Below are positions 39,091 through 52,090 of a stretch of 64,000 nt of DNA, piece after piece. Position 1 is the first letter of the stretch, and every line of letters begins with the position of its first letter. Below the pieces are notes generated by a model. The model worked only from the letters and a program-made list of their open reading frames with translations, had not been told where the DNA came from and made no database searches. The position numbers were made by a program, and so were the translations under genes. This DNA comes from Rutidosis leptorrhynchoides (lineage: Eukaryota > Streptophyta > Magnoliopsida > Asterales > Asteraceae): positions 57,814,001 through 57,878,000 of the forward strand of contig NC_092339.1 of assembly GCF_046630445.1 (NCBI RefSeq), read 5' to 3'.

Positions 39091-40989
39091 TGATAATGCT
39101 AAAAACGAACACATATTTCATAGCATTATCCTTCAAGAAAGACAAGCTTTTAGTTGCAATTGTTCTATTTTCAAGTGATATTCGTTTAAATAATAAAAGG
39201 TGAAGACAAAAGACAGATTCGACGATTTGAAGACGCAAACGACCAAAAAGCTAAAAAGTACAAAGTACAATCCAAGTGGTTCAAATTATTTCTGAGAAAC
39301 GTCTAAAAATTACAAGAGTACAAGCCGCAAAACGCAAAGTACAAGATATTAAATTGTACGAAAGGACGTTCGAAAATCCGGAACTGAGACCTGAACCAAC
39401 TATCAACGTACGACTCAACGGAGCTAAAATTACAAGTCTACTATACACAAGAATATAATATAATATATATAATTATATAAAATTATATATATTATATTAT
39501 ATATTAAATAAACTCAGCAGCCCACGTTTCGATTGCAAAATATCTGAGTACAGCCTGTCCATGCGATCGCATGGCCTGGAAGCTTTAAAACCATGCGATC
39601 GCATGGCTTCCAAAACCTGGCCACATCTATAAATAGCAGCATATTTCGGACGTTTTATGTACACAGATATCATACATCTCACTCTCTCTCAAATATATAT
39701 ATTTATATTTTATAATTATAACTTTAATATTAAGTTAATAATAATAAGGTTATAGTGGCGAATGTTTTAAGTTTGTAAGTCGAAATTCTGTCATTGTAAC
39801 ACTACGCGATAAATACTCATTGTAAGTTATGTTCAACCTTTTTAAATTAATGTCTCGTAGCTAAGTTATTATTATGTTTATTTAAGCCGAAGTAATCGTG
39901 ATGTTGGACTAAATATTAAGACGGGGTTATTGGGTTTTGGACCATAATTGGGGTTTGGACAAAAGACCGACACTTGTGAAAATTGGATTATGGGCTATTA
40001 ATGGGCTTTATATTAATTAAATGATATCTCGTTGATTTAATATAGAGATTTATAATTTGTCGTATTTATATTTAATCACATACGCTTGACTGGGTACGGT
40101 GGGCGGGATATTTATAAATACTAATAATTGTTCATTTGACCGGACACGGTGATGGATTAATAGTCAACGGACTCATTAAAACAGGGGTGGTTTACATTCA
40201 AGGGTAATTGGTGTAATTGTTAACAAAGTATTAAAACCTTAGATTACACGCAGTCGATAACTTGGTGTATTCATTAAACAAAGTATTAAGACCTTGTTAC
40301 AGTTTAAGTCCCCAATTAGTTGGAATATTTGACTTCGGGTATAAGGGTAATTTGACGAAGACTCTCACACTTTATAATTATGACCGATGGACTATTATGG
40401 ACAAAACCAGATGGACATATCGAATAATCCAGGACAAAGGACAATCAACCCATGGTAATAAATTAAAATCAACACGTCAAACATCATGATTACGGAAGTT
40501 TAAATAAGCATAATTCCTTTAATTTATATCTCATCGTACTTTTATTTATCGTCATTTTATTTATCGTACTTTAAATTATTGCACTTTTATTTATCGTCAT
40601 TTACTTTACGCTTTAAATTAAGTTATATTTATATTTAATATTTTACATTAGGTTTTAATTGTTACTTAAGACATAAAATCGACAAACCGGTCACTAAACG
40701 GTAAAAACCCCCCCTTTATAATAATATTAATACTACTTATATATATATATATACAAATATAGTTTAAAATATATATAGCGTTAAACTCAGCTAGCTCCCT
40801 GTGGAACGAACCGGACTTACTAAAAACTACACTACTCTACGATTAGGTACACTGCCTATAAGTGTTGTAGCAAGGTTTAGGTATACCCCATTCAATAAAT
40901 AAATAAATAACTTGTGTAAAATTGTATCGTATTTAATAGTATTTAGTAGTAAAATATAATCTATTTCGTACTACACCTCGCACACATCA
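39091..40989 (+). repeat. Element B 5' LTR (1899 bp)
   Basis: It begins TGATAATGCTAAAAACG and ends ACACATCA. Two perfect 16-bp palindromes CCATGCGATCGCATGG lie at 39559-39574 and 39591-39606. It matches A's LTR and the solo LTR inside C. Confidence 0.9.
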
Positions 40990-40997
40990 AGTATTTT

Positions 40998-41015
40998 TGG
41001 TGCCGCTGCCGGAGA
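40998..41015 (+). other. Element B primer-binding site (tRNA-Asp type)
   Basis: TGGTGCCGCTGCCGGAGA lies just after the LTR, as in element A (one base different). Confidence 0.8.
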
Positions 41016-42264
41016 CGCCATAGAACGCTATAATAAAAAAAAAATTAGTTTTTAAGCTATTTTTGTAAAAATATATTTACATAAGTTTTAAAAATATATA
41101 AAAAAATATATTTCTATATTTTTAAGTGTTTAAATTAAAAAAGTTTATATTTTTTATTGTTAAAAGTTATAAAAACTAATAAGTAAATTATTTTTTTAAT
41201 TTATAAGTTTTATTTAAATTATTTTATTTTTATAAATTAAAAATCAGAAAAAAATAATAAAATAATAATAATAATTGAAATTGGGCCGAAGCCTGTCGAA
41301 GCCCAACACCAGGTCTGGATTACTGATCCATGCGACCGCATGAGCCCGAAGGCATAATCTCATGCGGTCACATGATCTGCTGTGACTGACAACCTTGTAC
41401 GCCATAATTACAGACTTTAGGGTTTATAATTAATTATAATTAAATATAGTTAGGGTTTTAATTTTAATAATAATTAGTTTTAGTTTTAATTAATTTTGTA
41501 TTTTTAAGTTTTAATTAGTTTTATTAATATATAAATTAATACTTTTATAAAATAATAATATAAAAATTATATTTTTATAACAATAAGTAATTTTATCATT
41601 ATTGTATATTTTAAACATATAATTCGTAATTTGTATTTTTATCGTTCGTAGCTAGTTTTAGGTTATAGTTTTTGCCGTAGTACTTTATATTTCTAAATTT
41701 TTAGGCTTTACCGTAAAATCCCTTAAGTGCTTTTTCTTTAGATTAAGACTTAGGCGCTTTAGAAATTTACGACGTCGCTTATCGCTCTAGTTTTAAATAG
41801 ATTTTAGTGCCTAATTAAGTTATTGCCGTTTTGGTTATAGAATTCCTTTTAAGCTTTAATTCCTTTAGAAGTAATATTTAATATTTAGTTTTTAGACTTT
41901 TAAGTTTCGACGCTTTACTTTCTTATTATAATTTTTTGACCTTTTATTTTTCGACGTTTTCCGACGCACTCTTTTTCTTCCTCTTATTTCTCGACGCTCT
42001 AGTTTCTAGGACATAGATTTTATCTTCAAAATTTCGAAGAAAAATTATTTTAAGCGGTTAAATTGATAGACATCCAAAATTTTCTGGTTCGTAGTAATAG
42101 TTGGATTTGTTAGTGGCGAGTTGTGGGCTTCCGATTTAAAGGGTCCTGGCTACCTGCTGCATCTATTGGCTATTCGAAACGTGGGCACAATCAGAAAAGT
42201 CTATTAATTTGATAACTTATATAATTTTTATTTTTATTTTTATAACTAATAGGATATTCAGTGA
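41016..42264 (+). other. Element B untranslated leader
   Basis: AT-rich and non-coding, with palindrome-like CATGCGACCGCATG (about 41329-41342) and CATGCGGTCACATG (about 41361-41374). It carries TTTTTCGACG-type repeats shared in reverse with A's leader. Confidence 0.7.
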
Positions 42265-44530
42265 ATGCACCGAGCAAAACGTTCACCACATTTCATACGT
42301 TCACCACCTGTAACTCGATCAAGACATCTAGCCAACATTGTCGCCGTTGATTTTTCTTTAGAATCGTCATCTAGTCGACTAAGTACTCCAATTCAAATTT
42401 TCAATAATCCATTTTTTGAACCCGACCTCATAATTGAGAACCCGGAGGATATTCAAGGACAATTCAGAGATCCTGAACCACTAATCATTCCTCCTGAACC
42501 ACAAATCATTCAACCAGAGATTGTCGAGGAAGAAACCATTAAATCAGAATCCTCTAGTGATTCAGATTCAACAAATTCAATTATGGAAAATCAAGAACCT
42601 CTAAGTATGGAAGACCGAATGAGGGCTACACGCACTGGCCAAGGTCATGCAATTACTCAACCAGACATTAATGCACCAGATTATGAAATCAAGGGACAAA
42701 TCCTACACATGGTAACTAATCAATGCCAATTTAGTGGTACACCAAAAGAAGATCCAAACGAACATCTTCGAACCTTTAATAGGATCTGTACTCTATTTTA
42801 AATCAGAGAAGTTAAGGATGAAGAGATCTATCTCATTTTATTTCCCTGGACTTTAAAGGGAGAAGCCAAAGATTGGTTAGAATCGTTACCTGAAGGGGCG
42901 ATTGACACATGGGATGTTTTAGTTGAGAAATTTCTTAAAAGATTCTTTCCGCCATCTAAAGCCGTGAGACTTCAAGGAGAAATTGTTACATTCACACAAA
43001 AGCCAAATGAAACTCTATATGAGGCATGGACAAGATTCGGAAAGTTGTTGAGAGGATGTCCTCAACATGGTTTAGACACTTATCAAATAGTACAAATATT
43101 CTACCAAGGATGCGACATTACTACACGAAAAGACATCGACATAGCAGCTGGTGGTTCCATTATGAAGAAAACCGAAACTGAAGCTTACAAAATTATTGAT
43201 AACACAGCCTCCCACTCACATGAGTGGCATCAAGAAAAAGACATCGTTAGATCATCTAAAGCGGCTAGAGCCGATTCTAGTCATGACTTTGATTCCATTT
43301 CCGCAAAGTTAGATGCTTTCGAAAGACAAATGGAAAAGATGACTAAAGATATTCACGCAATACGAATTAGTTGTGAGCAGTGTGGAGGACCACATTTGAC
43401 AAAAGATTGTCTCATTATTGAACAAACAATGGAACAAAGAGAGAATGCTTCATACATGAACCAAAGGCCTGGAAATAATTATCAAAATAATTATCAACCG
43501 CCAAGACCGAACTACAATCAAAATCAGAATTATAACCGAAATGTTCCATACAATAACCAACAAGGTCCTAACAATCAACAAGTATCCAATAATACTTACA
43601 ACCAACAAAGACCTATTTTTCCAAATAAACCACCACAAACCGATGATAAAAAGCCAAATTTAGAAGATTTGATGTCAAAGCTAGTTGAATCTCAAACGCA
43701 GTTTTTCACATCTCGGAAACAAACTAATGAACAAAATGCTCAAGCATTTAGAAATCAACAAGCTTCTATTTAAAATCTGGAACAAGAAGTAAGTAACCTA
43801 GCAAGGTTGATAGGTGAAAGAAAACCGGGGAGTCTACCTAGCGATACAAATGCTAACCCCTGAAATGAAACAGCTAAAGCCATTACCACAAGAAGTGGTA
43901 TTACACTTAAACCACCTGAAATACCTGTAATTTCTGATGACTCTATTCCTACTACACAGGCACCACAGCCTGAGCAAGAGAAGGAAACAGAACCGGTAGT
44001 TGAAAAGGTTAATGAAGATAACACAGTTAAGGTGAAACCTTATGTTAAACCATACCAACCACCACTTCCTTACCCGAGTAAAATGAGAAATGAAAGACTT
44101 GAAGCCAAGCAATCCAAATTCTTGGATATGTTTAAACAAATAAATGTCAATCTTCCTTTCATTGATGTGATTTTAGGAATGCCAAGATATGCTAAATTCC
44201 TGAAAGATCTAATCACAAATAGAAAGAAAATGGAAGAACTCTCGGCTGTTACAATGAATGCTAATTGTTCTGCAGTGCTTTTGAATAAACTACCAGAAAA
44301 ACTCTCAGATCCAGGAAGTTTCAAAATTTCAGGTTTTCTGGGTAGTCTTAGTTCAATAGAAGCACTGGCAGACTTAGGTGCTAGTATAAATTTAATGTCG
44401 TATTCACTATACGCTAAACTAGACCTTGGAGAATTGAAACCAACACGAATAAGTATACAACTAGCCGATCGATCAGTAAAATATCCTAGAGGGATAATGG
44501 AGAACATGCTAGTTAAAGTTGGTACTTTAG
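42265..44530 (+). pseudogene. Element B gag-protease region, part before element C
   Basis: MHRAKRSPHFIRSPPVTRSR start, gag core (DPNEHLRTFNRIC, LKGEAKDWLESLP), knuckle-like CEQCGGPHLTKDC, Asn/Gln-rich stretch, then LADLGASINLM of the protease. Fossil, interrupted. Confidence 0.87.
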
Positions 44531-45540
44531 TGTAAGATCCTGCTTCCCAGGTGGTTGGGATGCCGTCCAGATGGGTTGGACGCCATCCCAGTGTGAAGTA
44601 CTGGACGCCGTCCAGAGAGTTTGGACGCCGTCCAAATGTTCTGGCGGGCCAGCTATTCTATTTTTAGATATTTTGAAGGGGTATTTTGGTAATTGCACTA
44701 GGGGAACGACTTTAAGGCCCTAGATCAGGTTGTGGGGCCTCATTTACTCCATTCCATCCACCCTTATCCATTTCTACTTAAATTCTATAGAGAGAGAGAG
44801 AGGAAGTTCTAGAGTGAGAGAGCTCCGATAAAGGAAGAAGAAGGTTGAATCGGGTTTTAGTGCAAGCTTTAAAGTTGTTCATCTAGTCTCTAGCTACGTG
44901 GTGATTGTGTTGGTAAGTCTTAACCTTGATTTCCTTACTATTAGTTGTTTAAGGGTTAGGGTTTGGGTTAGTGATGTGTATAAAACCCATTTGTTAGTGA
45001 TTTGGGGGTTTTTGGGTAAGTTTGGATCATGAAGACTCAAAGATGACTAACCTAGGGTTTTTGAAAATTCAAAGTGTGTAAATGGGTCTTAAAGGCTTAG
45101 TAAATCACTAGCACACTTGTAGTTAATATTAGCGGGTGTCATTTGGGTTATGGGTGACCCAAATGGGTGTGTTGACCTTGAAATGGGTCGAATGGGTCTT
45201 GGGCGACCTAGGTTGTTAAATGAGTATGAAAACACACTAAACTTGTGATTATAAAGTGTATTAAGACCATAATGGGCTAGCGTTAGGGTTTTGGCGAAGT
45301 TGACCTAATCTTAGGGTTAAATGTGCAAATGGGTCGAAATTGCACCAAGGGTCAAAATGACGCTAGTTGGGTGAGTGAGTAGGTTGACCAATTCGATTGT
45401 GTGATTGATTATGTGCCTAATGTAATAGGTATGTTACATTGAAGGTTGCAAGCTCGGTTAACTCTCACAAAGACTTTAAGGTGAGTGGAATAATTATGCG
45501 TACATGTATATGGCGTATTTATTTATGAATGTTATGGTAT

Positions 45541-45755
45541 GAACCACGTGTCGGTAGTACCATAACATGTGTGTGACGGGTATTATGATGTGAACCACGT
45601 GCCGGTAGCATCAAGTGTGAACCACGTGCCATTAGCACTATAAAATGAGGCGTGAACCACGTGCCGGTAGCGCCAAAGTGTGAACCACGTACCGGTAGCA
45701 CTATAAAAGAGTGAGACTCAAATGCGTATAGTGTGAACCACGTGCCGGTAGCACC
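45541..45755 (+). repeat. G-box array in element C 5' LTR
   Basis: Six copies of a unit like GTGAACCACGTGCCGGTAGC at irregular 27-53 bp spacing; most contain CACGTG. The matching array in the 3' LTR is at 54448-54660. Confidence 0.85.
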
Positions 45756-45802
45756 ATAGCGTTATGGTTAACCATATTTTGTTGTTGAACGTTGGATAAG
45801 CA

Positions 45803-45923
<121 letters not shown>

Positions 45924-46277
45924 ATTGAGTATATGCTAATGTGGTGTTGTGTTAGTGTACAAGTTGTTAGCATTATGAGTATGATGGCATGCTATTGAGT
46001 TATATTTTCGTAAGAGGTATTTGGTGGGTGCGATTGCAAGTAGATGGGTTATATATATGTATGTATAATTGTTGCACTCACTAAGCTTTAGCTTACCCTC
46101 TCGTTGTTTACCTTTTTAGGCTTCGGCGTGGACAAAGGCAAAGGTATTCAGTTGGATTAGTGGTCTCCCGCTTATTTTGATAGGGGATGCTTTTGGGTTA
46201 GCTTTTGGAAGTTCGGCCAAGATGTGGGTAGTTTAACCCCAAACACCATGCTCTAGGTGTCGTTTGGAAATTAAACT

Positions 46278-47504
46278 TGATGTGTTCTAGAGGGTGTGTA
46301 TGAAACGGCTATCAGTTTTATATTTATTTACTACAGGAAATCACCTAAATTAAACTAAAATACAAAAGGCAAGTATACCTATCGTGTAATAATATAGCTA
46401 AGGTAAAGTCCGGGAGGTCGATCCGTGGACACTATTATTGGGTGTCTTACTAGGTCAAATTAGTTAATTAAGTAGTTAAACTAGATTTAGTAATATATAG
46501 TAATTATAGGTAACTTTGGGGGGATTTACCGTTTAATGACCAGTTTGTCGATTTTGAGACTTATATCACATTTAAAACCTAATGCAAAATATTAAATATA
46601 AATATAACTTATTTTAAAGAGTAAAGTAAATGACAACAAATAAAAGTGCAATAAATAAAAATATAAATAAAGTGTAAAAATAAAAGTGCGCTAATTTAAA
46701 GTACGATAAATAAAATGACGATAAATGAAAGTACGATGAGATATAAAATAGAGGAATTATGCTTATTTAAACTTCCGTAATCATGATGTTTGACGTTTTG
46801 ATTTTAATTTATTACCATGGGTTAATTGTCCTTTGTCCTGGATTATTCGATACGTCTATCTGGTTTTTGTCCATAACAGTCCATCGGCCATAATTATAAA
46901 GTGCGAGTATCCTCGTCAAATTACCCTTATACCCGAAGTCAAATATTCCAACTAATTGAGGACTTAAACTGTAACAAGATTTTAATACTTTGTTAACAAT
47001 TACACCAATTTTCCTTGTATGTAATCCACCCCTGTTTTAATGAGTCCATTGACTATTAATCCATCCCCGTGTCCGTTCAAATGAACAATTATTAATACTT
47101 ATAAATATCCCGCCCATCGTATCCGATCGAGTGTATGTGGTTATTTATAGATACGTCAAATTGTAAATCTTTATATTAAATTAATGAACTATCATTCAGT
47201 TAAACAAATATAAAGCCCATTAATAGCCCATAGTCTAATTTCCACAAGTGTCGGTCTTTTGTTCAAACCCCAATTATGGTCCAAAGCCCAATTACCCAAT
47301 CTTAATATTTAGCCCAACATCACAATTACTTCGGCTTAAATAAGCATAATAATAACTTAGTTACGAGACATTAATTTAAAAAGGAAGAACATAACTTACA
47401 ATGATTATTTGTAGCGTTACACGGACACAGTTTCAATTTAAAACCTTTAAAACATTCTTACAATAACCCAATTATTATTAAACTTAAATTAAAATTATAA
47501 TTAT

Positions 47505-47589
<85 letters not shown>

Positions 47590-48203
47590 TATATGATATG
47601 AGAAAGGAAAAGAAAAAGGTGTAGTTTCTTCATTACTCCGTGCCTTGCTTTTATAGGCAAATGATTGATACTGTTGTAGGTGAAATGTTAGCTGGCTACC
47701 ATTCAAAGTTGAATCAATAATATCTCGTTGCGAATTATTGATTTGAAATTTTCACTTATGACCCTTTAACTATGCTCAATTAACAACTTTTTATTATTTA
47801 TTATTATTCTTATTATGAATTATTTAAATATTATATTATATTCTTGTGCATAGTTGACTTGTACTTTCAGCTCCGTTGCATCGAGCGTTGAAAGTTGGTT
47901 CATGTCTTGGTTCCGGATTTTCGAACGCCTTTTCGTATAATTTAATATCTTATACTTTGCGTTTTGCGGCTTGTACTTTTGTAATTTTGAGACGTTTCTC
48001 ATCAATAAATTGAACCACTTGAATTGTACTTTGTACTTTTTAGCTTTTTGATCATTTGCGTTTTCAAATCGTCGAATCTGTCTTTTGTCTTCACCTTTTA
48101 TTATTTAAACGATAATTACTTGAAATTAGAATAATTGCAACTAAAAGCTTGTCTTTCTTGAAGGATAATGCTATGAAATATATGTTCGTTTTTAGCATTA
48201 TCA
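46278..48203 (-). repeat. Solo Athila-type LTR (1926 bp) inside element C's 5' LTR
   Basis: Plus-strand text TGATGTGTTC...GCATTATCA, i.e. the A/B LTR family in reverse. The target duplication AAACT lies at 46273-46277 and 48204-48208. The uninterrupted sequence is seen in C's 3' LTR near 55150. One end differs in detail from B's LTR, so it is a sub-family. (TA)n at 47509-47587. Confidence 0.92.
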
Positions 48204-48577
48204 AAACTCTTGTGGTCGAAACTTGTATTTTGAACGAAATTCGTAAAACGAGACATTGTGGGCCCGGTGTTGTAAAACTTGTTTTGATGATGAAAATCTC
48301 TTAGTTTTACTTATTATAGCATGTTGTGTAAAGGTTTTCGTTTGAAAGTATCAGGAAGCGGGATTTCCGCTCGTGTAATTTGGAACCCGAGATCAGAACC
48401 TGATAGTTCATTGGGACGCCATCCCAATTATTTGGACGCCGTCCCAATTATTTGGACGCCGTCCAAGTCTTCAGTACTGGACGCCGTCCAGGAATCTGGA
48501 CGTCGTCCAGATGTACTGACCCAGAATATTTGTTTTTTAGGTGTGTTTTTGGTATAATGAGGTCGGGTCGTTACAAG

Positions 48578-48589
48578 TGGTATCAGAGC
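48578..48589 (+). other. Element C primer-binding site (initiator-Met type)
   Basis: TGGTATCAGAGC two bases after the 5' LTR, the classic chromovirus site. Confidence 0.88.
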
Positions 48590-48954
48590 ATGGTCTAAGG
48601 GATTTAGGCGACTTGAGATAGGTGCCTAGAATTAGACTTTATTGTGTATGCGCGTTATGCGGGACTTGTAGGAGACGGGTCGAACCGGGGATTGGTTAGT
48701 GCCTAGTTTTAGGTGAACTAACTATGCAATAATTGTTTTGTGTTGTGTTTTGCAATCATCAAGCGAGATAGACGTTATAATGGCAAGTTAATGCGACGTG
48801 ATCACGTAACAATGATTAGCTACCATTGTTACGGGTTCAAATCGTGTCGAACAAGCGATGTACGACGATTGTTGAGCAAGATGGGGCGGTGAGGTGTTCA
48901 CGTATATTGTGTCATGTCTTTTCGTTCGTTATTTAATTTACTTCGTTTTATAGA
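48590..48954 (+). other. Element C leader
   Basis: Non-coding leader between the primer site and gag. Nothing else recognised. Confidence 0.6.
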
Positions 48955-50016
48955 ATGAAGATGGGAAATGGACATGATACCAATGAAGGAGGCACGAGCG
49001 AGGACGTTGAACTCACGGCCAAGGTTGAGGCCATCTTTAAAAGGCTAAAAATGGAATTTCTTGACGATGTCCGAAAGGTTTTTCAAGAATCGGTTGATGG
49101 GCAAGTAACCGAAATGATCAATGAGCGAATGAATGCCACGATCGAGGAGGCATTAGAAGCTAGAAACATTCATCCTCGTGGTGAAGGGGGTGATGGTAAT
49201 GGTAGTTATGGAAGGCGAGACTTCCATTACAAAAATTTCAAGGATGCTCAACCCCCGATGTTTAATGGGGTACGAGATCCGTTAAAAAGCACATGTTGAA
49301 TTTCCGATATCGAGGGAGCTTTTTGTACCATGGAATGTCCTCCCGAGAAGAAGGCGAGGTATGGTTCGAGCATGTTACGAGAAGAGGCGAAGTTGTGGTA
49401 GGATGATAAAATCCAATTATATGGTGAAGAGCAATGCACGAGCTTGACGTGGGAGGAGTTTAAGAAGGAATTTTTCAAAGAATACCGAACTTCTTCCGAC
49501 CTCGATAGAATCCGGGATGAGTTGCACAATTTGCAACAAGGTTCAATGGACTTGGTTACTCTCAAGTCTACCTTCTTGGCAAAGACTCGTTTTTGTCCAG
49601 AATATGTTGGTGACGATCACAAGTTGATGAAAGATTTCTACCATACCTTGAATGATGAATTGAAGGGTAAGATTAGTCGGGGAATGGCTAAGTCTTTTGA
49701 AGAGTTAATTGAATTGGCTCGGGGTTTCGAGCCGGAAGTTTCAAGGAAAAGTGATTTCACTTTTTCTAAGAGGAAGTTTGAGGGGTCAAGTCATTCGAAC
49801 TTTTCCAACAAGAAAAATAAGAAAGGCTCTGAAAGTGTTAATAGTGTGAAGAAGGGTGCTTCCGGGGGTTTCAGACCCACGTGTTTCAATTGTAAACAAA
49901 AAGGACACATGGCTCGTGATTGTACCAATGCCCCGAACAAATTTACTTGCTATTATTGTGGTAAAGAAGGGCACAAGAGGCCAGAATGTCCCGATTTGAA
50001 TAATGATCATGTTTAG
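48955..50016 (+). pseudogene. Element C gag region
   Basis: An N-terminal helical, charged part, then a gag core (AQPPMFNGVRDPLKS, TWEEFKKEFFKEY) and two zinc knuckles CFNCKQKGHMARDC and CYYCGKEGHKRPEC. Fossil, interrupted. Confidence 0.87.
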
Positions 50017-50640
50017 CGGTTAGAGAAGACGGCGGGTACGGCTAGGGGGCGAAACTATTTGATGACCAATGAGGAAGCCAAGCAATCTAACGAAGTTGTC
50101 TCAGGTACTTTCATGGTTAATCTAATCCGGCAAGGATACTTTTTGATAGTGGTGCTGACTTGTCGTTTGTGTCACCAAAATTTGTGCCGAAACTTAATAA
50201 ACCGTTAGGTAAGTTAAGTCGTCCGGTAGAAGTCGAAATAGCAGATGGAAAGACGGTGCTAGTGGTTGATGTGTGTAAAAATTGTAATGTTGTGTTTGGT
50301 GCCGAAAACTTTAAAATCGACCTCATCACGATGACTTTGGGTGATTTTGGTATCGTTGTTGGTATGGATTGGCTCGATCATAATAGAGCCGATATTGCAT
50401 GCCATGAAAAATCTATTCGAGTTAAGACCCCTAGTGGGGGAGTGTTAATTATTCATGGCGATAAGCGGAGAAGACTTGTGCCGATATGCACTTTTGCACG
50501 GGCACGTCGTTTTCTTGTTAGTGGTGGCATGACTTTTCTTGCCCATATTGTTGATACTCGTGATGAGCCACCAGCCATTCGTGAAATTTCGGTGGTGAAT
50601 GAATTTGAAGATGTTTTTTTGGATGAGTTACCGGGTGTTC
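50017..50640 (+). pseudogene. Element C protease region
   Basis: An [16 protein letters not shown]-like active-site region, then [19 protein letters not shown], typical of Ty3/gypsy proteases. Fossil. Confidence 0.82.
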
Positions 50641-51320
50641 CGGCGGAAAGACAAGTAGAATTTCGCATTGAGTTGGTTCCGGGGGCTACACCCATTGCTA
50701 AAACTCCTTATCGTTTAGCGCCAACGGAAATGCAAGAGTTGTTAAATCAAACCCAAGAGTTTCTTGAGAAGGGTTTCATTCGACCGAGTGCTTCGCCATG
50801 GGGCGCTCCGGTTTTATTTGTGAATAAGAAGGATGGTAGTATGCGGATGTGCATCGATTATCGGGAGTTGAATAAAGTGACGATCAAGAATCGTTATCCA
50901 TTGCCTCGGATTGACGATTTGTTCGACCAACTCCAAGGTGCAACGTATTTCTCTAAAATCGACCTACGGTCCGGCTATCACCAAATGCGGGTCCGTGAGG
51001 AAGATATTGAGAAAACGGCTTTTCGAACGCGTTATGGGCATTTTGAGTTTGTGGTAATGCCTTTTGGTCTTACGAATGCACCGGCGGCATTCATGGATCT
51101 TATGAACTGAGTGTGCCAACCTATGTTGGGCAAGTCGGTAATTGTGTTCATTGACGACATACTTGTCTATTCGAAGAATATGAAGGAACATGAACATCAT
51201 TTGCGGGGTGTGTTGAAGACGTTACGAAAGGAGAAGTTGTATGCTAAATTCTCCAAATGTGAATTTTGGCTAAGGGAAGTTCAATTCCTTGGCCACATTG
51301 TGAACAAGGATGGTATTCAA
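50641..51320 (+). pseudogene. Element C reverse transcriptase region
   Basis: Linker [14 protein letters not shown], then [58 protein letters not shown] and [10 protein letters not shown]. Fossil. Confidence 0.9.
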
Positions 51321-52090
51321 GTAGATCCGGGGAAGTTAGAGACGGTGAAGAGTTGGGGGCGACCGACTACGCCTACGGAAATCCGAAGTTTTCTCGGATT
51401 GGCCGGTTATTATCGTCGGTTTATCCAAGACTTTTCCAAGATTGCTTCTTCATTGACGAAGTTAACAAGAAAGAACGCGAGATTTAATTGGGAGAACGAG
51501 CAAGAAATTGCTTTTCAATTGTTAAAAGAGAAGTTGTGTCAAGCTCCGGTGTTAGTGTTGCCGGAAGGGGTAGAAGACATGACGGTTTATTGTGATGCTT
51601 CTTTAAATGGGCTCGGGTGTGTTCTAATGCAAAGGGGTAAAGTCATTGCTTATGCCTCTTGACAATTAAAGGAACACTAAACGAGATATCCGACTCATGA
51701 TCTAGAGTTAGCGGCGGTTGTTCATGCATTGAAAATTTGGCGCCATTACTTGTATGGTGTCAAGTGTACGATTTATTCGGATCACAAGAGCTTAAAACAC
51801 CTTTTTGATCAAAGAGATTTGAACTATCGCCAACGTAGATGGATGGATGTGGTGAAAGACTATGATTGTGAAATACTTTATCATCCGGGTAAGGCGAATG
51901 TGGTCGCGGATGCGTTAAGTCGAAAGAGTCAACATCCGGCGATACGAGTAGGATCGTTACGCATGGTTATTACTAACGATTTTCTTGTAAAGCTTGGCGA
52001 GACTCAAATCGAAGCTTTTGTTAACAATAAGCATGAGGAACGAATCGTGGGACAAACGGAGTCTATTACCTTAGGTCCGCATGGTTAGTT
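51321..52090 (+). pseudogene. Element C RNase H region
   Basis: [56 protein letters not shown] and [16 protein letters not shown]. Fossil. Confidence 0.9.

Larger units (their letters stand above)
39091..44530 (+). mobile_element. Element B: Athila-like Ty3/gypsy element, first part
   Basis: 5' LTR 39091-40989, primer-binding site, long leader, then gag-protease from 42265. It is cut at 44531 by element C and resumes at 55476-55916, where element E cuts it again. Same family as element A in opposite orientation. No pol in the window. Broken. Confidence 0.9.

Noticed and set aside
40262-40489. 75-codon open frame in the LTR of element B
   Set aside because: The matching region in element A's LTR and the solo LTR is not open; non-coding LTR.
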